Made by a program: the position numbers and the translations under genes. A model generated the notes under the pieces. That model was not told the DNA's origin. It saw only the letters and a list, made by a program, of their open reading frames with translations, and ran no database searches. A DNA stretch of 25,629 nucleotides, from assembly GCA_002104895.1 (NCBI GenBank), contig MCFG01000591.1, positions 1 to 25,629 of the forward strand, written 5' to 3'. The DNA comes from Anaeromyces robustus. Lineage: Eukaryota > Neocallimastigomycota > Neocallimastigomycetes > Neocallimastigales > Neocallimastigaceae. Shown in pieces: positions 18,086 to 25,629 of the stretch; position 1 is the stretch's first letter, and each line of letters starts with the position of its first letter.

Positions 18086-19924
18086 ATGAACGAAGACAAC
18101 TTTCTTAATTTAAACGTTATGTACAAAGATGGATTCGCTGGAGACCGTCGTTTCTTTAAAGGCTTCCTTGCAAAAATGAACCTTGTCTTCATGTTGCAAC
18201 CAGAAAAGTTTTCTGAAGATCCAATCAAGGTTGCATACATCATTTCCAGACTTTACGGTTCTGCAATGAATTGGGCCGCAAATTTAATTGAAAATGTGGA
18301 CCCATGTTTAGATGACTATGAAGCGTTTATATCCAAGTTTAAAGCTACCTTTGGAAATTATGATTCAACCTTCATAGCAAACCAAAAGCTCAGAACCATT
18401 AAACAGAGACGTCTTGGAGATGTAAGAAGCTACATCCTGGAGTTCAATAAATACGCAGATGACTCTTCTTGGAATGAAGCTGCTAAAATGGATGCTTTTC
18501 TCGCAGGATTAAACGACAATATTGCAACCAGAATCTTAGAAATGTTTCCTGGGCCACAATCCTTATTCTCTCTTCAAACCATAGCTTCTCGTATAGATTT
18601 AAGACTTTCTACGCATAATCAATATTTTAAATCAAATAATTCAAGTAATCATTCTTTTGGTCGTCATACTAACTCTTTTCAATTTGCTTCGAATAAATCT
18701 AATGAAACAATAACTCGTGAAGAAAAAGAAAGAAGAAGAAAAGAACATCTTTGTTTCTACTGTGGATCAAAAAATCATCAAGTTAATAATTGCCCTTTAA
18801 AGAATAAAGTGAATGAAGATGATAATAAACCCTCCTCCAGCAATGCTTTTATTTCTAATCCAGAATCCAAACCAAAATCAAGACCTAGACTTTCTGATGA
18901 TCCATCTTTGAATGCTCCAGTTGCCGAATTCAATCTACAAACTTTAAACTCTTCTTGCAATGCTAAACTACTCATCGATTCAGGTTCTCAATTAAATCTT
19001 ATGGATATACACTTTGCTAAAGAAAACAATATTCCTTTTGATTCTGATTCTACTTTTCCTGCCGTTTCTGGAGTAGCCGGAAATCAAACAATTTTTGGTA
19101 AAACGTTTCCCATCTCGTTGAAATATAAAAATCACCTTTGTAAAACAGAATTCTATATTGTGGATCTACCTTCGTATTGTGGTATTCTTGGAATAGATTG
19201 GCTCGTAACTCACAATCCCTCTATCAATTTTACAACTAAAGAAATAACTTTCAATTCAAATTACTGTCTTTCAAATTGTTTAATACTCCCAAATTCATTC
19301 GTGACGAATTCTCAAAATACAAAATCTGATAAATCTTGTAAACCTCATTCTAAAAATAATAATAATCTTGATAATCACTCTGGCAATAAACCTTCTTGTA
19401 ATACTTCTTGTTTCCACTCAGAACGTACAAAATCAAGTAATTCACAACCTTTGAAAAATAATAATAAACCAACTTATGTTTCTAACTCTGTTAATCTTAG
19501 TAACGATTCTTTTAATAATAATTCTTGTAATAATCTGAAATCTGGTAATCAATCTGTTTCCTCTGGCAATCCTTATTCTTGCTCAAAATCAAATTCTTCA
19601 AATCAACCTATTCAAAATATTAATTTTTCAAAACCCAATAATCCAATCTTTTCGAAGGAGAGTGTGAATGATAAAAATAAATCAAATTCATATTTTTATT
19701 CAAAATCAAATAAATATTCTACATGTCAAAATTTTTTCTTAGCAAATTCAAAAGAAATTATTAACAACTCCTCATTCTTTGCAATCAGTAATTCAAAATC
19801 AATTAAATACAAAAGAAAGCAAAACAACAAATTTAAAGAATTTAAACTTGATGCATATCTCCCTTATGAAGATAAACCACCTGAAAACTTACTCTGTTAC
19901 TTTGTTAAAAATAAACCAAAATGA
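18086..19924 (+). CDS. gag: Element C Gag-protease polyprotein
   Basis: This 612-residue protein is intact. Residues about 15-190 match the Tf1/sushi-type capsid pattern (FAGDRRFFKGFL, KVAYIISRLYGSAMNWAA, FKATFG, FLAGLND). A CCHC knuckle is at C223, C226, H231 and C236 (CX2CX4HX4C). An aspartic protease follows, with DSG at 298-300 and ILGIDWL near residue 370. Residues about 410-590 are low-complexity Ser/Asn/Lys. The protein ends at LLCYFVKNKPK, near where RT should begin, so the rest of pol has been lost. The ATG is preceded by AAATAAAA and opens directly with the capsid. It should assemble particles and cut itself, but needs RT and integrase from another element. The intact frame in an element with near-identical LTRs suggests Gag is still under selection or only recently free of it. 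Confidence 0.92.
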   Translation: MNEDNFLNLNVMYKDGFAGDRRFFKGFLAKMNLVFMLQPEKFSEDPIKVAYIISRLYGSAMNWAANLIENVDPCLDDYEAFISKFKATFGNYDSTFIANQKLRTIKQRRLGDVRSYILEFNKYADDSSWNEAAKMDAFLAGLNDNIATRILEMFPGPQSLFSLQTIASRIDLRLSTHNQYFKSNNSSNHSFGRHTNSFQFASNKSNETITREEKERRRKEHLCFYCGSKNHQVNNCPLKNKVNEDDNKPSSSNAFISNPESKPKSRPRLSDDPSLNAPVAEFNLQTLNSSCNAKLLIDSGSQLNLMDIHFAKENNIPFDSDSTFPAVSGVAGNQTIFGKTFPISLKYKNHLCKTEFYIVDLPSYCGILGIDWLVTHNPSINFTTKEITFNSNYCLSNCLILPNSFVTNSQNTKSDKSCKPHSKNNNNLDNHSGNKPSCNTSCFHSERTKSSNSQPLKNNNKPTYVSNSVNLSNDSFNNNSCNNLKSGNQSVSSGNPYSCSKSNSSNQPIQNINFSKPNNPIFSKESVNDKNKSNSYFYSKSNKYSTCQNFFLANSKEIINNSSFFAISNSKSIKYKRKQNNKFKEFKLDAYLPYEDKPPENLLCYFVKNKPK

Positions 19925-20241
19925 AAAAGAAAAACTTAAATAATGAATCTCAACTATTAAATTTATTTTATCAATATTTTATTCTTTATCAATATCAAAC
20001 TTATTGTTATTATTATTAGTTTAAAATCTTAGCTTAGTTTAGTTTAGTCATAATATTATCAATATCATATAAACTTTATTAATATTCATGTATTTTAATT
20101 AATATTCATGTATTTTTATTAATATCAAATTATATTATTTTTACACCTATATAGTATAGTTAAAATTTAGTTAAAATTTTCTTAGTATAGTTTAGCCTAG
20201 TTTTAAGATTCGTCTGGTATCCGAATCCTGAAGGAGGACCA
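19925..20241 (+). other. Element C 3' region: TTATTAATATC motifs, pre-LTR hairpin and polypurine tract
   Basis: ATCAATATT and TTATTAATATC strings fill 19960-20135. GATTCG, CGAATC and GAAGGAGGACCA then lead into the LTR at 20242. The block of about 25 bases around the hairpin is identical to element B at 14891-14915. Confidence 0.7.
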
Positions 20242-20959
20242 TGTAACGAATCCCTCAATTAGTAAAATAGTAACCATGGTCTAGTGGTTAGTAACTATGA
20301 CCATCTGGGCGAACACTCTGGGTTCGACTCACACCTTGTTCCAAATTTTATAAAAATTTTATTTTAAATTTATTTATTATAAATTTCTGTATTTTATTCT
20401 GTATTTGTTTCTGTATTTTATTTCTGTATTTCTTTATAGAATTACATGGAATAAAATTAGAAACTTTAAGAAAAAATTATATAATATTTCTTTATTTTTC
20501 TATGAGATTCATTTTATAACAAAATATCTTAGTTTCTAGCAATTTTTATTATTTTTTATGAACTTTTATTTTTTAAAACTATTTTTCCGCAAAAAGTATA
20601 AATAGGTGTAAAATCTTTAGTTAAAATATTTTTCTTTGTGCTTTTATTCTTTTAATAACTTTCATATATATTAGTAATAATTAATTCATAAGTAGTTCGA
20701 AATACTACAAAGATTAGTTATTATTAATTTTTAATAATTAATAAAACTAAATTCTAATAAAACATATTTTAAATAAAAATAAAATAAAACTTAAAACTAA
20801 ATCTTACTAATATATATATCTCGACACCGACCTTTCAGGTTAACAAAGGAAAGGTGTTCTGATATTGCAATAAGTATCTTTTATTTTAAATTTTATTTTG
20901 TTTGTGTTTACTTCAGATTTTGGTGTCAATTGTAATATTGGAACTACCGATCCGTTACA
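20242..20959 (+). repeat. Element C 3' LTR
   Basis: 718 bp with TGTAACG and CGTTACA ends, near-identical to 15750-16466. It contains the A/B boxes (20277-20331) and the TATA box at 20597. Confidence 0.95.
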
Positions 20960-20964
20960 TCTAT
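20960..20964. repeat. Target duplication TCTAT, right copy
   Basis: Identical to 15745-15749, directly after the CGTTACA end of element C. Confidence 0.92.
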
Positions 20965-21355
20965 AAGCTTATCTATTATTAATATAATCTTCTTATAATT
21001 GTTTTCATATACTTTCTTCATGTCACATAAATTTGGATTTTTATGTGTAGGATCCATAAAATCATTTCCTGGATTATATTGTAATATATAGGAGTCTATA
21101 TTAGTTAATTTATTTTGAGTATACTGTAATATATCGCGTTTAAATAATTTCAATTTATTTAATATCTTATTCAATTTATTTTCATTAATTTCACATATAT
21201 TAATAATTTTATATATATTTTCAGTATACTCTAATATATTATTAAATATATTATTTAATTTATTTCCATATATATTATCATTGGTATTCTTTGAATCAAA
21301 ATTTTTATATTGACAGTCTCCAGAAATTTTTGGTTCACTGCCCAACTTAAATTTT
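20965..21355 (-). pseudogene. pol: Element D pol fragment: long RNase H-integrase linker
   Basis: An open minus-strand frame from about 21345 to the insertion point. It is Asn/Ile/Lys-rich and carries three related motifs, ILEYTEN, ILQYTQN and ILQYNPGND, spaced by a few dozen residues. It lies between RNase H (ending ADALSR near 21440) and the integrase zinc domain across element C. The distance between those landmarks, with C removed, is about 240 codons, against about 85 in element A. I do not recognise the inserted part. The last four codons of the open frame (VTDR) belong to element C's LTR. Confidence 0.65.
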
Positions 21356-22074
21356 TCAAAATTTTACTTTCCTTGTCTTTATTTTGTCCATTATTTTCTT
21401 CTTTATTTTCAATTTTTTTCTTTTAATTCTTGACAAGGCATCAGCTAAGGAGTTTTTTTTGCCTTGTTCGTATTCAATTTTAACACGAAGCATACTGATG
21501 GTAATACACCATCTAATATATCTCATATTAAGAGGTTCTTTATTGTTGAATAAACCAATTAATGGTTTATGATCTGTAAAAAAGGATCGTCTCATATCTA
21601 TTTCCAGATAGGTACGATTTAAAACTTGTTAATTAAGAAACATACAGCAGTACCTTCTAAATCTGTAATGCTATAATTTCTTTCAGCCTTTGTGAGAGAT
21701 TTACTCACGTAATGAATTGGATGTTCTAAGTTATCTTCTTTCTTCTGTAATAGAACACCACCTAGTCCATCTCTAGAAGCGTCTGTTCTAATTAAGAATT
21801 GTTTAGAATAATCAGGATAAGCTAAGATTGGCGCTTCTATTAACGACTTCTTCAATTCATTAAAACTTCTTTGCTGTTCTTCTGTCTATATGAAAGGAGC
21901 ATTTTTTCTTAATAGCTTATTTAAAGGAGCGGCTAATTTGGAAAAATTATTAAACTTGCTATAATAACCAACTGTACCTAAAAAGGATTTTATTTCAGTA
22001 GTATTAGTTGGTTTAGTCCATTCTTCTACAGTTTTAGTTTTGGAAGTCATTGTTTTTAAACCTTTGCTTATCAC
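21356..22074 (-). pseudogene. pol: Element D pol fragment: RT connection and RNase H
   Basis: Three minus-strand frames follow one another. 22074-21886 has KGLKTMTSKTKTVEEWTKP, FLGTVGYYSKF and LLRKNAPFI, the connection region. 21855-21619 has RTDASRDGLGGVLLQ and NYSITDLEG, the RNase H Asp and Glu sites. 21595-21356 has FFTDHKPLIGLF, YEQGKKN and ADALSR. Each matches element A at the corresponding point, for example RTDASTKGIGGVLLQ in A. Frameshifts near 21880 and 21610 break the domain, so it is inactive. Confidence 0.85.
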
Positions 22075-22760
22075 TCATGACCAAGCACTTCTACCTCCTC
22101 CTTAAAAAAGCAACATTTCTCATGATTTTCAATTTATGCTTACGAAAAATATTTAATTCTTTATTTAAATGTTCAATGTGTTCTTCAATTACTTTTCGAA
22201 AAAATTAATATATCATCAATAAAAACAAAAACACATGAACCAAGAAGATCAAAGAGAATACGATTCATTTCTCTTTGAAAAGTTGCAGGAGCACCAGTAA
22301 GACCGAAAGGCATTACTTTATATACAAAATTACCAAACTTTGTAGTAAAACAAGTAAGGTCAATACTGTCTTCTGCCATTCTAATTTGGTGGTACCCCTA
22401 AAACAGGTCTAACGTAGAAAAGATTTTTGAATCACCAAGACTATCGAATATTTCATCGATATTAGGTAAAGAATAAGTATCAGGAAGAGTTAAGGCATTT
22501 AACTTCCTGAAATCCAAACAGAGACGCCATTTTGCCATTCTTCTTGGCTACAAGAACAATGGGCGAAGACCAAGAAGACTTAGCAGGCAACAATCAGTCC
22601 TTTCTTCAGTAGCTTCTTAATTCATTTTTTAAAATATTAGACTTGAACTTATTTAAACGATAAAAATTTACTTTAAAAACGGCTTAGCACCATCGACTAA
22701 AGGAATATGGTGCGGTTCTAAATCGGAGGGGGTAAGCTCATCAGTAGATTGTAGCTATAA
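22075..22760 (-). pseudogene. pol: Element D pol fragment: reverse transcriptase core
   Basis: The minus strand encodes broken pieces of RT. Near 22570-22530 a VLVAKKNGK-type segment is readable. From 22379 to 22185 one frame gives CFTTKFGNFVYKVMPFGL, APATFQREMNRIL and VFIDDILIFSK, with FIDD in place of YIDD at the active site. FFKEEVEVLGH follows near 22110-22080. Stops and frameshifts separate these segments. The order and spacing match element A. Inactive. Confidence 0.82.
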
Positions 22761-22819
22761 CATCAATGTTGTTTTCTAAAATAATAATGATTCTATCGAG
22801 AAATTTAACATCTAAAGTT

Positions 22820-23634
22820 TTAAAGAAAATCTTTAAAATGTATATATTTCCAAGGAGAGACAGATTCTTCAGGCGGGGGTTTCGTATCTAAAATTACTGG
22901 TTCTTCTTCGTCGGCTATATCTTCTATACTTACAGCGTTGACTATCTTTTTACCTGTTCCGCAATAATAAAGGAAACAGGAAAGTTGATCAGCATCCTGA
23001 TCATCTATAATTGGAGCAAGGACATCAAAACGACAGCTCATCTTTAAAACGACATAGAGTTTTATTTAAAGGATTGATGAAGAAATAATTATCGGCGGTA
23101 GACTTTAATCCAAGAAGTAAATCGAAGTAAGAAATGTCTTTGTCCATAGGAAAGTATAATTTTACATCAAAAATTCTGTGTAATTGATAAATTTTAATTC
23201 TACTACTATGGTTTTCAGTAATAGTAGAATCACCCAAAGCTTCATAAATTCTTCTTTTGCAAAATCCTACTTGTACGATTTCTCCAGGAAGTTTATTAAT
23301 GAAACTTCCTGGAGAAATCGTAATTAAGGTTACTACCAGAATCAATTAATAGTGTACTTTGTACACCATCAAACGGACGCATTTACCATAGCTAAATCAT
23401 CCTCTTTGAAAGATAAATTCTTATTTCTCTCTATGATTTCATCATCTACATTAAATGAATCGCTGAAATCATAGAGCTGACAACTTTTTATTTTTTCTAT
23501 CTTAAGACTTTTGGCTAACTCACTTCTAATTTTCGGACAAACATCGAGAACTTGACCAAAATGTAATATTACACTTGGTCTTGGAGAGATCTTCCGTAAT
23601 ATCATACCTCTCGATGTTGTTAGAAGTGGCCATT
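22820..23634 (-). pseudogene. pol: Element D pol fragment: pre-protease and protease
   Basis: The minus-strand frame 23605-23369 has KISPRP, QVLDVCPKIRSELAKSL, comparable to SQLLAVSPSIRKELEQGL before the protease of element A. A protease-type LLIDSGSN is readable near 23358-23330 in another frame. 23345-23025 continues with GSFINKLPGEIVQVGF and SYFDLLLGLKS, the end of the protease fold. 23041-22820 is an acidic spacer. A perfect 21-bp inverted repeat lies inside the protease segment (23274-23322). The frame joins codons beyond the solo LTR at 24312 once one CCATT copy is removed. Confidence 0.75.
23274..23322. repeat. Perfect 21-bp inverted repeat, 7-nt loop
   Basis: The arms 23274-23294 and 23302-23322 are exact complements around ATTAATG. 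The structure lies within the protease coding region of element D, where the sequence still codes a plausible peptide in one frame. Confidence 0.9.
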
Positions 23635-24311
23635 TGTTAAGTATCCAAGAGGATGAGTTTCTAATTATATATAATTTTACTAGGCCGAATGACTAATTAT
23701 ATATTTTTTTTAATTAAATAGTTTTATAATTAAATAATATTTAAATGATAACTAAATTAATTGCAATGCAAATAACACAATATTTATTTAATAATAATAA
23801 TAACACTTTTAATATTAACTTTTTAATAATATATTTTATTTAAAAATATGATATTGATAATATTAATATAACTATATAATTCAAGTGTTAATAACCTTAC
23901 AAAGAACATTAAATATAACTTAATGTTATGTTCATTATACTTTGTAAATTTGATAATAATAATATAAAATATAATATAAAATATTAATACATTAATTTAA
24001 TACATTAATTTAATATGATCGTTAACGTATAATATAATTAATAATTGTAATATAATAAGTTATTAATATCGATATTAAATAGTAATAAAATTAATATTAT
24101 TCAATATAATTGAATACATATAAATAATATATATATAATTATATTATTAGATTATTTAAATAATCTTAAATTATAATATTTAAAATAAAATATTATAATA
24201 TAATTATTATATATAATTAAAAAATTATTATAATTATTATAATAAATTAATTATATATCAAAGTAATTGAAATTATAAATTCTAATTTCAATTGCAGTTG
24301 ATATCTTGACA
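23635..24311. repeat. Solo LTR, palindrome-rich family, copy 2, nested in element D
   Basis: It starts TGTTAAG and ends CTTGACA, with a perfect duplication CCATT (23630-23634 and 24312-24316). It is highly similar to 9940-10627. It shares the intact palindromes TTAATATCGATATTAA (24063-24078), TATTCAAT/ATTGAATA (24098-24116), AGATTATTTAAATAATCT (24149-24166) and the 11-bp stem at 24265-24293. Confidence 0.88.
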
Positions 24312-24580
24312 CCATTTGGGTATGTCTTTCTAATTTTTCATTTTGCTCACTTTGTGCATTATTATTCTCTTGTGTCACAATTTTACTATTAAAAAATTTT
24401 CTTTATTTGGATTAAGGTTTTCAAAAAATTTTTCTTGTGCGACTTGACATTTTCTTGTGACATTCGGGTTTCTATAACTTCTTTTTCCTTGTTATTTTCT
24501 TTATACTTTCTAAGTTTCTTGTATTTTCTTCAACAAAGTGGACTTTCTTCTCGGCACGTGATTCGACATTGATATAAAAC
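24312..24580 (-). pseudogene. Element D pre-protease fragment
   Basis: On the minus strand, Lys/Glu-rich frames such as AEKKVHFVEENTRNLESIKK and SEQNEKLERHTQ run toward the solo LTR. Across the LTR, with one CCATT removed, the frame continues as MATSNNIERYDITED. The composition is like the stretch before the protease in element A. Frameshifts are present. Confidence 0.5.
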
Positions 24581-25060
24581 AAATATGTGTAGTAACATAT
24601 TGGTATATTTGAATATTTATTTATTCAAATATTAAATTTATATCTGAAATAATAATTTATATTATTATATTTATATTATAATTTATATATATTATTGTAA
24701 TATATTATATTTTATTATTTATATATTATATGAAATATATTAAATTATATTTTATTTATAATTTTTAAATTATTAAACTTTGTATTTTAATATATTCATA
24801 TATATGTATTAATTATATATTATATTATATTCTTAATTATATTGTTATATTATAATATTTATTTATAATAATATTTAATAATGAATTTTATTATTTTTAA
24901 TAACTAGAAAGTTGTTAATTTTTAGTTCAGAAAAAAAATAAATAGTTGTATAATAATTTAATAATAAAATATTAATAAAATTGACAATAACAAAATTACA
25001 CTTAATAAAACTGGCTACAACATAAAGAAATTCACATTACATTCATATCAAGTGAATTTT
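24581..25060. other. AT-rich stretch, possibly a further decayed LTR insertion
   Basis: TGTAG near 24593 and CTACA near 25018 could be inverted LTR ends, and AATAAATAGTTGTA (about 24939) is like the LTR TATA motif. I found no matching target duplication, so this is weak. No coding sequence. Confidence 0.3.
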
Positions 25061-25354
25061 TAAATTTATTTAAATCATTCATATTTTTATTTTCATTATT
25101 TAAATTTCATTAATAATTTTTTTATCAAAATTATTTAAATTTTTATTAATAAAATTTTTTTTAACATTATTATTAAATTTATTATTAAATTTATTTCCAT
25201 TATTATTATTTTTATTAATATTTTTATTATTTTCTACATTTTTAACTTCCTTTGATGCTATCAAATTTTTTCTAGAACTAGGTACTTTAATTTTTCTTTC
25301 AGAATATATCTGCTGATATATCCATACTATTATTACTATTATTATCTTCTTCAA
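25061..25354 (-). pseudogene. Asn-rich remnant, possible element D gag
   Basis: A minus-strand frame of 84 codons is rich in Asn and Lys (NINKNNNNGNKFNNKFNNNV), preceded by SERKIKVPSSRKNLIASKEV. The composition recalls the linker before the zinc knuckle in element A's Gag, and the position fits gag of element D. No zinc knuckle is visible and the region is low-complexity, so the call is weak. Confidence 0.35.
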
Positions 25355-25391
25355 TGGTAGTTTAATATATTTCTATTACTACTATTAGTTT

Positions 25392-25629
25392 TGTATTATT
25401 TTATTTATTATTTAATAGTTTAATTTTAAAGAAAAATATAAATACATGTAAATATTTTATGTAAATTAATTCTTCACTACTATTTTAATAATAGCTTAGT
25501 CATAATAAAATATAATAATGAATTAATAAATATTAGAATAAATTACTTAAATAAATATAATCATCATAAAATAGCTTAGTTAAGAATAAAACTACTATTT
25601 AATAAATAATAATAAATTTAATAAATTTT
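25392..25629 (+). repeat. LTR-like repeat, copy 2, cut by window end
   Basis: It begins TGTATTATTTTATT and matches 9474-~9719, including TATAAATACATGTAA at 25437. It runs off the window. Confidence 0.6.

Larger units (their letters stand above)
15750..20959 (+). mobile_element. Element C: non-autonomous Tf1/sushi-like LTR retrotransposon (Gag-protease only)
   Basis: This 5210-bp element is complete at both ends: LTR 15750-16466, long leader, one gag-protease frame (18086-19924), short 3' region, LTR 20242-20959, duplication TCTAT. The LTRs differ by eye at two places (one T more in a T run near 20570; T at 16170 versus C at 20663). RT, RNase H and integrase are absent, so movement must have depended on another element. 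Confidence 0.95.
15346..25354 (-). mobile_element. Element D: old minus-strand Ty3/gypsy copy split by nested insertions
   Basis: Read on the minus strand from high to low coordinates: a possible Asn-rich gag remnant (25354-25061), pre-protease (about 24580-24312), protease (23634-22820), RT (22760-22080), RNase H (22074-21400), a long linker, then the integrase zinc domain (15480-15350). It is interrupted by a solo LTR (23635-24311) and by element C (15750-20959), each with a target duplication, and is cut off at 15345 by element B. Many frameshifts and stops mark it as old. Its RNase H and pre-protease segments resemble those of element A. Confidence 0.82.

Noticed and set aside
20270-20345. 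A functional tRNA gene in the LTR
   Set aside because: A and B boxes are present, but the acceptor arms do not pair and the T stem is broken, so only a tRNA-like promoter segment is claimed.
9940-24311. The two palindrome-rich repeats as the 5' and 3' LTRs of element D
   Set aside because: Each has its own perfect target duplication, and the right copy interrupts D's coding frame, so they are separate solo LTRs.

Overview
The window is eukaryotic repeat DNA with no host housekeeping gene that I can recognise. It is extremely AT-rich, with noncoding stretches made almost only of A and T, long homopolymers, and Asn/Lys-rich proteins. Nearly all coding sequence belongs to Ty3/gypsy LTR retrotransposons. 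The chromodomain integrase, the Tf1/sushi-style Gag and the self-priming arrangement point to a fungus. The composition fits a very AT-rich early-diverging lineage, such as anaerobic gut fungi; an arbuscular mycorrhizal fungus is a weaker alternative. The organism assignment is inference.

Layout. Element A (1-6133, + strand) is a nearly complete Ty3/gypsy element. Its 5' LTR is cut by the window edge, followed by a primer-binding site, an A-rich leader, gag, a textbook -1 frameshift signal, pol (protease, reverse transcriptase, RNase H, integrase) and a 3' LTR. The visible LTR ends are identical, and the only coding break I see is in an A8 run inside RNase H. From 6134 to about 12056 the DNA is AT-rich noncoding, holding one GC-richer island (7781-7935), an LTR-like repeat (9474-~9895), a 688-bp solo LTR with a perfect target duplication (9940-10627) and a field of TTATTAATATC motifs.

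The right half is a nest. Element D is an old, frameshifted Ty3/gypsy copy on the minus strand, related to A, running from about 25354 down to 15346. Three insertions split it. (1) A 677-bp solo LTR at 23635-24311, duplication CCATT. (2) Element C at 15750-20959, duplication TCTAT; it encodes only Gag and protease and its LTRs differ at two places. (3) Element B, a chromodomain element with its 5' half deleted, whose 3' LTR abuts D's integrase at about 15345. Removing insertions 1 and 2 at their duplications restores D's reading frame across each junction.

How the parts relate. B and C share their LTR start (TGTAACGAATC), a 25-bp block before the 3' LTR and a hairpin near the LTR start, so they are close relatives. 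C lacks reverse transcriptase and integrase yet looks recently moved, so a fuller relative of the B/C type probably mobilised it in trans. C's LTR contains a 10-11 nt segment downstream of the TATA box that is complementary to the bases right after the LTR, as in Tf1-type self-priming, and carries tRNA-like A and B boxes at tRNA spacing. The two solo LTRs belong to another family made largely of consecutive perfect palindromes.
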